DNA from: CBDFNC01 sp965249895
Lineage (GTDB): Bacteria > Pseudomonadota > Gammaproteobacteria > Enterobacterales > CBDFNC01
NCBI GenBank assembly: GCA_965249895.1
Contig: CBDFNC010000004.1
Coordinates: 124,001-188,000 of the forward strand
Length of the DNA: 64,000 nt
Direction of reading: 5' to 3'
The translations under genes and the position numbers were made by a program. The notes beneath the pieces are model-generated. The model had not been told where the DNA came from. It saw only the letters and a program-made list of their open reading frames with translations, and did no database searches. Below are positions 33,650 to 43,508 of this stretch, in pieces (the first letter of the stretch is position 1; each line of letters starts with the position of its first letter).

Positions 33650-36505
33650 TTAAGCTTTCGAGATATTACAAAGGGTGACTTTGCTTTCTTGCATTTGAGT
33701 AACAGGATCATAGCCATAAGTAGTGGCTGTATTAGCCGCCTCACCCAGCACATAAGGGGCCGACCCTTCCGGGTACTTATCGCGTAAATCTTCACCCTGG
33801 AATTCACCGCCGAAATGAAACGGAATAAAAGCAAGCCCAGGCTTCACTCTGCGGGTCACCATCGCCTTGACGCGAATGCGTCCCTTCTCCGCGCCTTCAA
33901 CCCAAACCATCTCTCCATCTCTGAAGCCCAGATCGTTGGCGTCTTTAGGGTTTACCTCAACAAACATTTCCTGCTGCAGTTCCGCTAACCAAGGGTTTGA
34001 ACGGCTTTCCTCCCCCCCACCTTCGTATTCAACCAGGCGGCCTGAAGTCAAAATAATCGGATATTCCTGTGATACATCATTTTCCTGGATGGACTTAAAA
34101 AGGGTCGGCAGACGATAAGAGTTAGCCATATCATCCCAGGTAGGGTAATCCGCGACCAAGTCACGCCGCGGGGTATATAGCGGCTCACGGTGTAAGGGAA
34201 CTTCATCAGGGAAGGTCCAAACCACAGCCCTCGCCTTGGCGTTACCAAAGGGAATACAGCCGTGTTTAATGGCAACACGTTGAATACCCCCGGAGAGATC
34301 CGTTTTCCAGTTTTTTCCTTCGGCGGCCAGTTTTTCGGCTGCGCTCAAGTCATTCCACCAGCCTAATTGCTTAAGCATCTTGTCGGTAAATTCCGGGTAA
34401 CCATCTTCCAGCTCACACCCCTTGGAATAGCTGTCTTCGGCCAGCAAATTCGTGCCTTTATATTCGACGCCAAATCGAGCTCGGAAATTGCCTCCTCCTT
34501 GTGCAACTGGTTTAGAGGTGTCATATAAGATGTGGGTGCCGGGATGTTTCATTTCTGCGGTTCCCCAGCAAGGCCAAGGTAACCCATAGACTTCACCATC
34601 TGCGACGCCACCTTCCGCCAGCAGACTGGTAAAGTTAAAGGTGTGCCAATTTTGCTGATGTGCTTTTAACCGCTCTGGGCTTTGACCTGTATAACCGATT
34701 GTCCACATCCCCCGGTTAAACTCGCGAGTTACATCTTCAATAACAGGCTGGTCATTTATAATGCGGATATGCTTAAACATTTGATCAGAAAAACCCAACT
34801 TCTTGGTCAGCAAGTACATGATCTCGTGGTCGGGCTTTGAGTCAAACAGCGGGTCAATAACCTGATCACGCCACTGTAAAGAGCGATTGGTAGCAGTCAC
34901 AGAACCATAGGTTTCGAATTGAGTGGTTGCAGGTAATAGATAAACGCCATCTTTACGGCCATGCATTACCGCCGCCACAGAGGGGTAAGGATCCACCACC
35001 ACCATCATATCCAGCTTTTGCATGGCGGTTTTCATTTCTGGTCCGCGGGTTTGCGAGTTAACCGCATGCCCCCAGTAGAACATGGCGCGAATATTATCTT
35101 TCTGCTCTATGTTCTCCTTGTTTTCTAACACACCGTCAATCCAGCGAGATACCGGGATCCCCATATTATTCATGGGTTTCTTTCCATGGTAATCCGCTGG
35201 GTCGAAACGTTTCTTCAACCACTCGAGATCCACGTCCCAAACCTTAGCCCAGTGCTTCCACGCACCGGCTGACAATCCGTAATAACCCGGCAAGGTATGG
35301 GAAAGCACACCTAAATCAGTCGCCCCTTGAACATTATCGTGACCGCGGAAAATATTGGTGCCACCTCCAGGTTTACCCATATTGCCCAGTGCCAGCTCAA
35401 GAATACAGTAAGCCCGTGTATTGTTATTACCCGTGGTGTGCTGAGTACCACCCATGCACCAAACCACACAGCCGGGTCGATTAGCCGCTAATAATTTAGC
35501 GGTTTGATAAACGTCTTTTTCCGGGACGCCACTGACACGCTCGACTTCAGCAGGGCCCCACTTAGCCACTTCTTTACGGATGTCATCCATACCAAACACA
35601 CGTTGACGAATAAACTCTTTATCTTCCCAGCCATTTTCGAACACGTGGTACAAAATGCCCCAGATAAAGGCAACATCTGAGCCCGGTCGTAAAGCAACAT
35701 AATGATCGGCTTTGGCGGCTGTTCGGGTCCGTCTAGGATCCGCCACCACCACTTTACAACCATTTTTTTCCTTGGCTATCAGCACATGCTGCATGGCAAC
35801 AGGGTGCGCTTCAGCCGGGTTTGAGCCGATAAATAGAATAGATTTACTGTTGTGGATATCATTGAGGGAATTAGTCATCGCCCCGTATCCCCAGGTATTT
35901 GCTACTCCGGCAACCGTGGTGGAATGACAGATACGGGCTTGATGATCCACATTATTGGTGCCCCATAAGCTCGACATTTTGCGGAACAAATAAGCTTGCT
36001 CATTGCTGTGCTTTGCCGACCCAAGCCAGTACACTGAATCCGGACCTGACTCCTGGCGTATTTTCAACGTTTGCTCACTGATCTCCCCAAGCGCCTGGTC
36101 CCAGGTTAACTTTTTCCACTTGCCGTCCACCAGTTTCATGGGGTATTTAAGCCGGCGCTCACCATGTCCGTGTTCGCGCAGCGCCGCACCTTTGGCGCAA
36201 TGGCCGCCGGCGTTAAAGGGGTGATCGAGCGCGGGCTCCTGCCCGGTCCACACTCCTTGCTGTACCTCCGCGTAGATCCCGCAGCCTACAGAGCAGTGAG
36301 AACATATAGTCCGTTTAATTTCCACCGGTGCGTCGGCCGACACTTCTTTTGCCTCGGCTTTTTTCATCATACCCGGCGCAAATAGCCCGGCGCCAGCCAG
36401 ACCACCCGCCGTTGCAAAAGAGGTATTACGTAAAAAAGAGCGGCGTGAAATACCGAACTGACTTTCGTGTTTTTTGGCGGAACCGGAACGTTTAGTTAGT
36501 TTCAT
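33650..36505 (-). CDS. fdhA: formate dehydrogenase catalytic subunit, Mo/W-bisMGD, Cys type
   Basis: 951 residues from ATG 36505. A twin-arginine signal (ISRRSFLRNTSF) exports the folded enzyme. The [4Fe-4S] motif CSHCSVGCGIYAEVQ ... GGHCAKG is near the mature N-terminus. The active-site position in HQARICHSTTVAG is cysteine, where E. coli FdnG has selenocysteine; no in-frame TGA is used. The molydopterin domains run to the C-terminal dinucleotide-binding domain (TSGRLVEYEGGGEESRSNPWLAEL). It oxidises formate to CO2 in the periplasm with FdhB and FdhC. It follows the TAT-leader peptide gene. Confidence 0.96.
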   Translation of the reverse strand: MKLTKRSGSAKKHESQFGISRRSFLRNTSFATAGGLAGAGLFAPGMMKKAEAKEVSADAPVEIKRTICSHCSVGCGIYAEVQQGVWTGQEPALDHPFNAGGHCAKGAALREHGHGERRLKYPMKLVDGKWKKLTWDQALGEISEQTLKIRQESGPDSVYWLGSAKHSNEQAYLFRKMSSLWGTNNVDHQARICHSTTVAGVANTWGYGAMTNSLNDIHNSKSILFIGSNPAEAHPVAMQHVLIAKEKNGCKVVVADPRRTRTAAKADHYVALRPGSDVAFIWGILYHVFENGWEDKEFIRQRVFGMDDIRKEVAKWGPAEVERVSGVPEKDVYQTAKLLAANRPGCVVWCMGGTQHTTGNNNTRAYCILELALGNMGKPGGGTNIFRGHDNVQGATDLGVLSHTLPGYYGLSAGAWKHWAKVWDVDLEWLKKRFDPADYHGKKPMNNMGIPVSRWIDGVLENKENIEQKDNIRAMFYWGHAVNSQTRGPEMKTAMQKLDMMVVVDPYPSVAAVMHGRKDGVYLLPATTQFETYGSVTATNRSLQWRDQVIDPLFDSKPDHEIMYLLTKKLGFSDQMFKHIRIINDQPVIEDVTREFNRGMWTIGYTGQSPERLKAHQQNWHTFNFTSLLAEGGVADGEVYGLPWPCWGTAEMKHPGTHILYDTSKPVAQGGGNFRARFGVEYKGTNLLAEDSYSKGCELEDGYPEFTDKMLKQLGWWNDLSAAEKLAAEGKNWKTDLSGGIQRVAIKHGCIPFGNAKARAVVWTFPDEVPLHREPLYTPRRDLVADYPTWDDMANSYRLPTLFKSIQENDVSQEYPIILTSGRLVEYEGGGEESRSNPWLAELQQEMFVEVNPKDANDLGFRDGEMVWVEGAEKGRIRVKAMVTRRVKPGLAFIPFHFGGEFQGEDLRDKYPEGSAPYVLGEAANTATTYGYDPVTQMQESKVTLCNISKA

Positions 36506-36518
36506 AAAAAGCCCCGTC

Positions 36519-36719
36519 TTATAGCGTGTCGTAGTAATCGCGAACATGCTGAGTCTCACGATATCCTGAGGTTTGTTGTTTTTTAATTGCCAAAGGATCT
36601 TGTTCGTCGGCCTTGACAACAGTGGATACACCGGCCACTATCGCGCCGGTAGCCACTCCCATCCCAAGTCCCTTCAGTATCTGACGACGGCCATTGTCCG
36701 GTTTGTTTTGCTCACTCAT
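36519..36719 (-). CDS. fdhX: formate dehydrogenase region TAT-leader protein
   Basis: 66 residues: a twin-arginine-like leader (NGRRQILKGLGMGVATGAIVAG), then a short hydrophilic tail ending YRETQHVRDYYDTL. This is the small conserved 'formate dehydrogenase region TAT target' protein found just before fdhA in Shewanella-type loci. Function unknown, possibly an assembly partner. ATG 36719 has AAGGAGC upstream. It ends 13 bp before fdhA. Confidence 0.88.
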   Translation of the reverse strand: MSEQNKPDNGRRQILKGLGMGVATGAIVAGVSTVVKADEQDPLAIKKQQTSGYRETQHVRDYYDTL

Positions 36720-36774
36720 AGATCATTGCTCCTTTTTTCGCTTCAGCCCGAATACAAGGGCGATGGACTGTTTA

Positions 36775-37359
36775 TTATTTTGTTTCGATAAATCGGATCT
36801 GCTCAACCGTTAAAAACTGCAACGCCAGCTCACCGATAGCCGCATAAAACACAGCATTTTTTGCTTGCTTCAGGTCGCGACAAAACTGAACGAACCAAGG
36901 CGATAAATGCCGATTGAAAAAGCGCTGCTGTAGTTTTTCGTCGCCGCTTTGTGCCAACATCATCATCACTTCCAGCAAGGCTGAAATGTGATCTTCCGGC
37001 TCTTTAACATTCGTTTCTCGTTCAAAACCCAATTCCAGTAGATCTCGCCGCAGATGGGCCAACGGCATCTCCATTAACGATCCAGTCAGGTACCAGGAAC
37101 CAAAAGGCACCAGTTCACCCCTACCCACCCCGATAAAAAGGCATTGATACTCGTCCGCAACACGAGTGCTATTGCTCTGCTGAGCAGCTAACTTGATTAA
37201 AGGCCAACTGGCCGCCATGTTTTGCTGTGGGATCACCGGCGCGTTAACATCCAGGCATGCCAGCCAATCTAGTACCTGAGAGTCCGGAGCCCCGCGAAAC
37301 AAACGAGCCAACAGCGCGTATACATCCAGACGAAACGCATTTTCATTAAATTCTTGCAT
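36775..37359 (-). CDS. TorD/DmsD-family molybdoenzyme chaperone
   Basis: 194 residues, all-helical. The TorD-family segment VADEYQCLFIGVGRGELVPFGSWYLTGSLMEMPL and the EPEDHISALLEVM motif are present. Such proteins bind twin-arginine leaders and hold the apoenzyme until the molybdenum cofactor is inserted. Its place directly upstream of fdhX-fdhA points to FdhA as the client. Confidence 0.93.
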   Translation of the reverse strand: MQEFNENAFRLDVYALLARLFRGAPDSQVLDWLACLDVNAPVIPQQNMAASWPLIKLAAQQSNSTRVADEYQCLFIGVGRGELVPFGSWYLTGSLMEMPLAHLRRDLLELGFERETNVKEPEDHISALLEVMMMLAQSGDEKLQQRFFNRHLSPWFVQFCRDLKQAKNAVFYAAIGELALQFLTVEQIRFIETK

Positions 37360-37368
37360 TGACTAGCC

Positions 37369-39030
37369 TTATAGGTGCAGCTGACTTTCAGGTGCATGAT
37401 TTATCTGCGTGAAAACATCGCGAACCCGACAGTCTTCACACATGGAAAGTCGACGAATGGCGTCGCCTTCAAATTGAATGTGATTAGCCAATTTTTCAAT
37501 CAACATATTGACCATAGATAAAGGAGCAAATGGCTTGTCACAACAGGTACAGCGAGCCGCCTCCTCCTCGAAGAGCACCACAGGATTTTGGCGATTTTCC
37601 GGCTTCCAGCTGAATCCAGGCTCTAGAGATATAACCTGCTCTGGGCATGCTTTTTCACATAAGCCGCATTGAACACAATCTTGCTCGATAAATAACAGGC
37701 CGGGCCTGTCACCCATGGTATGTAATGCGCGGGTGGGACAAACGGCCACACAACTCATACACAGAGTACAATCCTCAGTAGCACAGCTCACCCTGCCAAA
37801 AGGAGCATCGCCTGGCATCATCGAAAATTCCGGTTGCTTTGGACTGGCTAAATAAAGCTGATGCAGCGCTGCAAAAAGTTTGTCTCGCTTACCGCCAGTC
37901 AGTAGCTTAGTCGCGGGGGCGATAGCATCGGTGAAAAGAACGTCTCTCGCCAACCCACGAGCCGATAAATCGATTCGTTTGATACGTTCGCCATCCTGGC
38001 CCATTTCCTTAAGCAAATGCTGCGCAATTTCAAGCTCTTGATTTATAACGCGGTTAATTGTGTCAGGCAGACAGGAAGAACAGGCTAATAGCACCTGTTG
38101 CGCACCGTATGCTAAAACAGACAACCAGGTGTCGATGCCCACAGAGGCCAGCGCTTCCAACTGTACCGGTATCACGTTTGACGGTAACCACGACATCGCA
38201 TCGGCAATATGGGCTTGTTCGTCATTGCCATAAAAAAGAACCACCGGGTTGTTACCGCCCGCTCCGGCATAGCTCTCCAACAATTGCACGACGCCAAAGT
38301 GAACATGGTCAGAGTCCGGTATTGCATAGGAAATCGCTCCGGTCGGACAAGCAGTCGTGCAGGCCCCTATTCCCTGGCACAGGTTTGGGTTGATTGAAAT
38401 AGCGCGACCATTGCTGGTTAATGCACCAGCTGGACACGCCAGTACGCAGTGGTCACAGCCGGCTAACTCTCTTGATGAGTGCGCACACAAGTCGCTGTCA
38501 AAATGGAAATATTTCGGTTTATCAAAGGTGCCTACCATCTCTGGCAGTTGTTCAATCGCATCCACCAACTTGGACTTGCCATTACCCACAGAATAATACC
38601 CGGGAACCGGTACTTCTTCGGACATCACGCCATTTGGCGTCAAATCCAAAATAAGGTCAAAACTATCCTGTCCAATTGCTAGCTGAGACAAATTAACCTT
38701 ACCAACAATTAATTGCTCAACCGCACAAGACACCTCAAATGCTCCGAGATAGCCGGATACCGTTACCTGCGAACTGTGATAGAGGTTGTCGGATTTTATT
38801 TCGGTCGCTGAAGTATTATCCGTGGACAATAAGGTCACTGTTTTTAAACAAGTAAAATGAGAAACCAGTCCAGTCGTGGTGGTGTGATCGCCAATAATCA
38901 GTAAGTGGCCGCAGCTCTCATAAGAAACGGTAGGGGCTCCAGGGTTATCCAACTCTCCCATCGTTCGCAGGGCGCTTGCTCTGGCTTTACCATTGGTATC
39001 AAAAAATGCTTCCAGTTTTTTTATTAACAT
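37369..39030 (-). CDS. polyferredoxin-like 4Fe-4S protein of the fdh locus
   Basis: 553 residues. Several ferredoxin-type clusters: CDHCVLACP, CQGIGACTTACP (about 190-225), then CTLCMSCVAVCP and CVQCGLCEKACP (about 415-460). Further cysteine pairs lie in CTCCDKPF and CEDCR near the end. The middle part resembles a HdrA/MvhD-like region without clear catalytic residues. It is a standard accessory gene of Shewanella-type fdh loci; electron transfer or maturation is inferred. ATG 39030 has AGGAAT upstream; the gene lies 9 bp before the TorD-like gene. Confidence 0.9.
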   Translation of the reverse strand: MLIKKLEAFFDTNGKARASALRTMGELDNPGAPTVSYESCGHLLIIGDHTTTTGLVSHFTCLKTVTLLSTDNTSATEIKSDNLYHSSQVTVSGYLGAFEVSCAVEQLIVGKVNLSQLAIGQDSFDLILDLTPNGVMSEEVPVPGYYSVGNGKSKLVDAIEQLPEMVGTFDKPKYFHFDSDLCAHSSRELAGCDHCVLACPAGALTSNGRAISINPNLCQGIGACTTACPTGAISYAIPDSDHVHFGVVQLLESYAGAGGNNPVVLFYGNDEQAHIADAMSWLPSNVIPVQLEALASVGIDTWLSVLAYGAQQVLLACSSCLPDTINRVINQELEIAQHLLKEMGQDGERIKRIDLSARGLARDVLFTDAIAPATKLLTGGKRDKLFAALHQLYLASPKQPEFSMMPGDAPFGRVSCATEDCTLCMSCVAVCPTRALHTMGDRPGLLFIEQDCVQCGLCEKACPEQVISLEPGFSWKPENRQNPVVLFEEEAARCTCCDKPFAPLSMVNMLIEKLANHIQFEGDAIRRLSMCEDCRVRDVFTQINHAPESQLHL

Positions 39031-39174
39031 TATTATTCCTGTGACTTTCCGTCATCTGGCCTGGGCTCAACGCTTTAGGCGATGGATACTTTGTGCAATC
39101 AGCTCTTTATAAAGAGCAATAACTGATCCAAACCTGGACGGAATAAAATGACCTAAAAGGAGTTAGAATCGGCT

Positions 39175-39723
39175 TTAACTCTCCTTAGCCAGATCTTTTG
39201 GGACATTTTGTCCCGCGGGTTGCGCCAAATTGACCCGCTTTTTTGTAAGGGAACTTTCCTTATCTGCCCCTAACTCCACTCCTTCTTCATTTGAGATATC
39301 CTCGTCCACAGGGTTTTCATCCTGCACATGAGAGCGCGTTGGGATCTCTTCTGCTGCAGGCGACTCCTCTTCTTCTACAGTCTTCTTCAGCCAATTCCGT
39401 AGGGTTGCAGCCACCTCGGCTTCTAAACTACCAACAGCAGCAAAGTCTTCCGTATAGTCACTAAGGGCATCGATATGGTTGTATTCGGGTGACAGAAACA
39501 GATTTCTTAAGGCAGTTTTCTTAACGGACTTGTCCACTTTCTCATGTAAAAATGCAGCCACAGAAGAGTCGAAATTAACCGCGTCAGCGTCGGTCATCGA
39601 GGGTAAGTCAATCTCTTTCTCTTCTGGCTCTGCAAGGCTTGCACCTTCTATAGTTTCTTTTTCATTATCTTGAAGTGATGCGTTTTTTTTGTCGGACCAA
39701 CGACGTAAAAAATCAGTTGCCAC
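39175..39723 (-). CDS. DUF3306 protein
   Basis: About 182 residues from GTG 39723, which begins ATDFLRRWSDKK, the conserved DUF3306 start; the frame is open further upstream but there it overlaps the DUF3305 gene. The middle TALRNLFLSPEYNHIDALSDYTEDF is the family core. The C-terminal half is acidic and low-complexity. The start overlaps the DUF3305 stop, so the pair is cotranslated. Function unknown; always linked with formate dehydrogenase. Confidence 0.85.
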   Translation of the reverse strand: MATDFLRRWSDKKNASLQDNEKETIEGASLAEPEEKEIDLPSMTDADAVNFDSSVAAFLHEKVDKSVKKTALRNLFLSPEYNHIDALSDYTEDFAAVGSLEAEVAATLRNWLKKTVEEEESPAAEEIPTRSHVQDENPVDEDISNEEGVELGADKESSLTKKRVNLAQPAGQNVPKDLAKES

Positions 39724-40171
39724 TCGAGCGCCCCTTGCCTTTGTTTTTCTTACGCTTAACTTCGATTTGTTCTCCGTGACGGCCAATAAATGCTTCAATC
39801 CATGCCTGTACTGCCAGTGGCATCTTGTGATTAAGCACTTTGTATTCGCCATCCATATAGCTGCCAGCGACACTTTGAGAAGCCGTGAGTAATAAAGGGA
39901 TAAGTTGCTCTTCATCCTCTTCACATACAAAAAACAGGGTAGGATCCTGTGAACTTAGGTTGAACCTGTAATCCGTTCGTTCATCTTTATGGATGGATAA
40001 AGGGACACAAGCCAAACCCGGCAGCTTGGCCTTACCTGCCAGAGTGATATCTTCCACGGTCCAGGAAAAAGCGGTCCAACGGCCAACTTGATTTTCTCGT
40101 GCGGTCAGACGAAAGCGGATGGGCCACACTGTTTCAGTTTTTTCTAATCTAGGCACAACTTGCTCCAACAT
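39713..40171 (-). CDS. DUF3305 protein
   Basis: 152 residues, matching DUF3305 (RENQVGRWTAFSWTVEDI, LPLSIHKDERTDYRFNLSSQDPTLFFVCE-like core, MPLAVQAWIEAFIGRHGEQ). The C-terminus is very basic (KRKKNKGKGR). First gene of the minus-strand fdh transcription unit and divergent from fdhD, with about 130 bp between their starts. Function unknown; conserved at formate dehydrogenase loci. Confidence 0.87.
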   Translation of the reverse strand: MLEQVVPRLEKTETVWPIRFRLTARENQVGRWTAFSWTVEDITLAGKAKLPGLACVPLSIHKDERTDYRFNLSSQDPTLFFVCEEDEEQLIPLLLTASQSVAGSYMDGEYKVLNHKMPLAVQAWIEAFIGRHGEQIEVKRKKNKGKGRSSGN

Positions 40172-40302
40172 TGCTAAGGATAAGACGTACCAGCAAATTT
40201 CAGACCAGTTCTTGCAAACAAGATCTGGACCGGTACTTGCTTAAACACGGGTTGGCCTTCGAAACAGGCCATCGGACCGTGAATCTAATAGACGAGGAAC
40301 AT

Positions 40303-41139
40303 ATGCCAAAAATAATTAAGACCGACACAGCCCCAGCGCTGACCATGTCCGTGGATGTATTGGATGAATACGGCGAGCCCCTGAGCAAAGAAATCGCCTG
40401 CGAGCGCCCTCTGACTGTTTACCTGAACTGGATTGAAGTAGTAACCCTGATGACGTTGGGGGCGAGACCGGAATTCCTGGTCCTCGGTTATCTGAAAAAT
40501 CAGGGGTTTATTGAAAATGTGGATGCCATTGAATCCGTTATCATCGACTGGGAAACAGGATCGGCAGCTGTAGTAACCAAGGAAAGCACCAATGATCTGG
40601 CCGATAAGTTGGGCAAGAAAACAGTCACATCCGGCTGCGGTCAAGGCACCATGTATGGCAATGTAATGAAAAAACTCGAAGGTCTGAAACTGGCTCAGCC
40701 TAAGGTGTTTCAGTCTGATATATATGACCTGCTCGAATCCTTAACCCACCATAACGACACATACCGCACCGCCGGTGGCGTTCACGGATGCGCCGTTTGT
40801 TGCAAGACCAAGCTAATCTCTTTCGTGGAGGATGTAGGACGTCACAACGCCGTGGATACCCTGGCTGGTGAAATGTGGATGGCGGGCCAAACCGGCGAAG
40901 ACAAACTGTTTTATACCACGGGTCGTCTTACCTCTGAAATGGTGATCAAGGTAGCGCAAATGGGGATCCCTGTGCTCCTATCCCGCTCTGGCGCCACACA
41001 AATGGGCTTCGATTTGGCCGAGAAACTGGGCATCACTATGATAGCCAGAGCGAAAGGCCTGCGTTTCTTAGTGTTTACCGGGCAGAAAAACGTTGTCTTT
41101 GATGTAAAGGGGAAAATAACCAAGGAACAAAGCGCATGA
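40303..41139 (+). CDS. fdhD: formate dehydrogenase accessory sulfurtransferase FdhD
   Basis: 278 residues from ATG 40303 (GAGGAAC upstream); the frame is open back to 40171 but that part is not family-like. FdhD carries sulfur from IscS to the molybdenum cofactor of formate dehydrogenase. The key cysteine motif is GCAVCC (CxxC). Other family segments: ACERPLTVYLNW, TSGCGQGTM, VEDVGRHNAVDTLAGEM and FYTTGRLTSEMVIK. Divergent from the structural operon and overlapping the next gene by 4 bases. Confidence 0.95.
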   Translation: MPKIIKTDTAPALTMSVDVLDEYGEPLSKEIACERPLTVYLNWIEVVTLMTLGARPEFLVLGYLKNQGFIENVDAIESVIIDWETGSAAVVTKESTNDLADKLGKKTVTSGCGQGTMYGNVMKKLEGLKLAQPKVFQSDIYDLLESLTHHNDTYRTAGGVHGCAVCCKTKLISFVEDVGRHNAVDTLAGEMWMAGQTGEDKLFYTTGRLTSEMVIKVAQMGIPVLLSRSGATQMGFDLAEKLGITMIARAKGLRFLVFTGQKNVVFDVKGKITKEQSA

Positions 41140-42050
41140 TAGGATCGCCTGCCACCGAGTTCCCGGAGTTTATGAATGCCAAACAAGTTGCCCAATATCT
41201 CGACTTGAATGAAAAGAAAGTTTATTCCCTGGCCAACGCTAATTTGCTTCCCGCCACCAAGGTTACTGGTAAATGGTTATTTCCCAAGTCAATGCTGGAC
41301 AAATGGCTGCTGGAATCTTGTCACAACGGTGTACTAAATGATCGTTTGTTAATCGCAGGCTCGGACGATCCCCTGCTGCAAATCGTGGTGGGCAGTATGG
41401 CCAATCAACTTGGCTGTACCGCCCTCGTTGGTTATACCTCTACCGGCACACGCCAGGGACTCTCCATGCTGAGTAAACATCATGTTGATATCTGCGCCAT
41501 ACACTGGGGGCGGGCCGATGAGGCCGCTTTACGCCACCCTGCGCTTTTACAACAATATCCAGGGCATAAGCACTGGGTGCTGGTCCACGCATTCGAACGA
41601 ATGCAAGGACTCGTGGCCAGTAAAAACCTGGCCAGGGAAATTCATTCTCCGCAGTCACTTACAGATACGCGTTGGCGCTGGGTCACCCGTCAACAAGGTT
41701 CCGGTAGCTTGCGGGCGCTTGAAGAGTGGCTATCGACAAATACAGTTACGCTGGACCAGTTAACCCATCAGTGTGAGGCATACAGCGAACGGGAATTAGC
41801 CTCAGTTATCGCGCGGGGTGAAGCAGATGTGGGCTGCGCCAGTCAAAGTACTGCGGGGGAATTTGGCCTGGGCTTTATTCCCTTGTTTCGTGAAGCCTTC
41901 GAATTGGTTATCCCGAAAAACATCTATTTTAGAACGCTACAACAGCAGCTGATGCAAGCCCTGCAAGATCCTCACGTACAACACAAAGGACAACAGCTTG
42001 GGGGTTACGACTTTAGCCGTACCGGAAAACAGATGTGGAGTGCAAGTTAA
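41136..42050 (+). CDS. HTH/PBP-like one-component regulator of the fdh locus
   Basis: 304 residues. The N-terminal excisionase/MerR-type HTH (MNAKQVAQYLDLNEKKVYSLAN...GKWLFPKSMLDKWL, about 13-60) is fused to a PBP-like domain (PF12727 type; GYTSTGTRQGLSMLSKHHVDICAIHW, RQQGSGSLRALEEWL). Such fusions sense molybdate-like or small anionic ligands and control molybdoenzymes. The ATG overlaps the fdhD stop (ATGA), so the two form an operon. Control of fdh genes is inferred. Confidence 0.85.
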   Translation: MIGSPATEFPEFMNAKQVAQYLDLNEKKVYSLANANLLPATKVTGKWLFPKSMLDKWLLESCHNGVLNDRLLIAGSDDPLLQIVVGSMANQLGCTALVGYTSTGTRQGLSMLSKHHVDICAIHWGRADEAALRHPALLQQYPGHKHWVLVHAFERMQGLVASKNLAREIHSPQSLTDTRWRWVTRQQGSGSLRALEEWLSTNTVTLDQLTHQCEAYSERELASVIARGEADVGCASQSTAGEFGLGFIPLFREAFELVIPKNIYFRTLQQQLMQALQDPHVQHKGQQLGGYDFSRTGKQMWSAS

Positions 42051-42273
42051 GCTGCATTTAATACAGATAAATTAACGCCGAAAAAAAATACCGGCAACTA
42101 CGTACAGGCGTGTGGATCACGTTGCATTTGCGGGAAGAAATGTAGCTTGATACTACCTGAAACTGGGCTCCTGAGGCTAGCTATCCCATAATGTATCATC
42201 AATTGTAGCGGCCTGTGTGGAGCAGATGCAATCTGCAAAGCCCTTGCTCACCGGCTCGCCGAACTCGAAAATA

Positions 42274-42531
42274 TTAAGTTTGATAGTGATAGCGGCAAGA
42301 AATGATGGTGATGTGAATATCGTCAACTGCATAAACAAGACGATTCGATTCATCTATACGTCGAGACCAGAAGCCAGATAAATTTTCTTTCAAGGTTTCC
42401 GGTTTACCAATCCCTTCAAAAGGTGAATGCTTTGTATCTACAATTAATTTGTTAATGCGCTTGAGCGTTTTCTTATCCTGACTTTGCCAGTATAAGTAAT
42501 CATCCCTAGCAGCACCTGTCCAAGCCAACAT
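42274..42531 (-). CDS. yoeB: YoeB toxin (ribosome-dependent endoribonuclease)
   Basis: 85 residues from ATG 42531, chosen because MLAWTGAARDDYLYW aligns with E. coli YoeB; ATG 42540 overlapping the yefM stop is an alternative. Family residues: E in FEGIGKPETLKENLSGFWSRRI, R in SNRLVYAV and the C-terminal CRYHY catalytic end. It cuts mRNA at the ribosomal A site. Antitoxin gene directly upstream. Confidence 0.94.
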   Translation of the reverse strand: MLAWTGAARDDYLYWQSQDKKTLKRINKLIVDTKHSPFEGIGKPETLKENLSGFWSRRIDESNRLVYAVDDIHITIISCRYHYQT

Positions 42532-42532
42532 T

Positions 42533-42787
42533 CTACTCATCAATAATATCTCGTTCCGTTACCTTACCCGCTTTAAATTGCTCTATTGATTTGTTTAAGT
42601 GAGCAGCATTTTCTGGTGATTTTAGTAAATGAACGGTTTCCATAAGACTGTTGTAGTAATCCAATGACATAACAACTGCATCTTCAGAATCTCGACGGGT
42701 GATAACTGTACAATCAGCATCGTTAACGACACCATCTAGCACTGATTTCAGACCATTCCTTGCTTCAGTAAAAGAAACAATACGCAT
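42533..42787 (-). CDS. yefM: YefM antitoxin
   Basis: 84 residues, Phd/YefM fold: MRIVSFTEARNGLKSVLDGVVNDADCTVITRR at the DNA-binding N-terminus, DAVVMSLDYYNSLMETVHLL in the centre, then the toxin-wrapping tail. Neutralises YoeB and represses the operon. Palindromic sites lie just upstream. Confidence 0.95.
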   Translation of the reverse strand: MRIVSFTEARNGLKSVLDGVVNDADCTVITRRDSEDAVVMSLDYYNSLMETVHLLKSPENAAHLNKSIEQFKAGKVTERDIIDE

Positions 42788-42802
42788 AATTAACCTCGAC
42801 TT

Positions 42803-42854
42803 AACTTGTACACGTTATTGCACAAGTTTAACTCGACATTCTTACTTGTACAAG
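42803..42854 (-). promoter_or_regulatory. yefM-yoeB operator palindromes
   Basis: Arms AACTTGT (42803) and ACAAGTT (ending 42828) form one palindrome, and CTTGTACAAG (42845-42854) a second. Their TGTACA cores match the known YefM operator core. Confidence 0.7.
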
Positions 42855-42865
42855 AACATGCACAA

Positions 42866-43508
42866 AAGTTGATTAAAAGCAGGTAACGCAAAGCTTTAGC
42901 GTTGTCGTGGAGCACCCTCTGTACGCCTGGCGTGCGTATGAACTTATGAGGTAAAAGCCCTCTGTCGGAAGAACACCATTTTTATATCGAGTTGATATTA
43001 CACGCTAACTACTAGCAAATGCCAAGGCGGCGGCCTAAACCAGGATATCCCTTTGTTCTTCACAAACTCATGAAATATAGTTTCTGCCACCTTAGTTAGC
43101 CGCCGAACACGCTATCTCTATCCTGTAGCTTAGCTTCCTTGTGCTTGTCGCCTTCTACGAAGCGGCGTTCAAATACCAGCAAGCTTAACAAAAGACATAT
43201 TACGATAGTTTTTTACAAGTCGGTCATAAATGCTGGGTGGAGGGAATTAAGTCTGATTTGCATGTCGACTATTTGATAAATTCAACAATAGAACCACTAT
43301 GGGCATTCGGCCTTCTGTTGTGAAGTTAACTGTCCTTCTAACTTAGTGACAGGAAGCTCTTAAACTGTCTGATTGTTCAGTAGATTGCTCCTTTAAGAAA
43401 TCAAGTAATAAAGCCCACAGAATCAATGGTATAGGTAATTATAGGCTTAATGCAGTTTGTAATTGACTGAACCTAGATTGGATTATTTGTAAAATACAAG
43501 GAAAAAAC
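42866..43508. other. intergenic, no gene recognised
   Basis: About 640 bases between the toxin-antitoxin operator and the IgGFc-like gene. I see no gene, strong terminator or RNA; the promoter of the downstream gene is presumably here. Confidence 0.5.
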
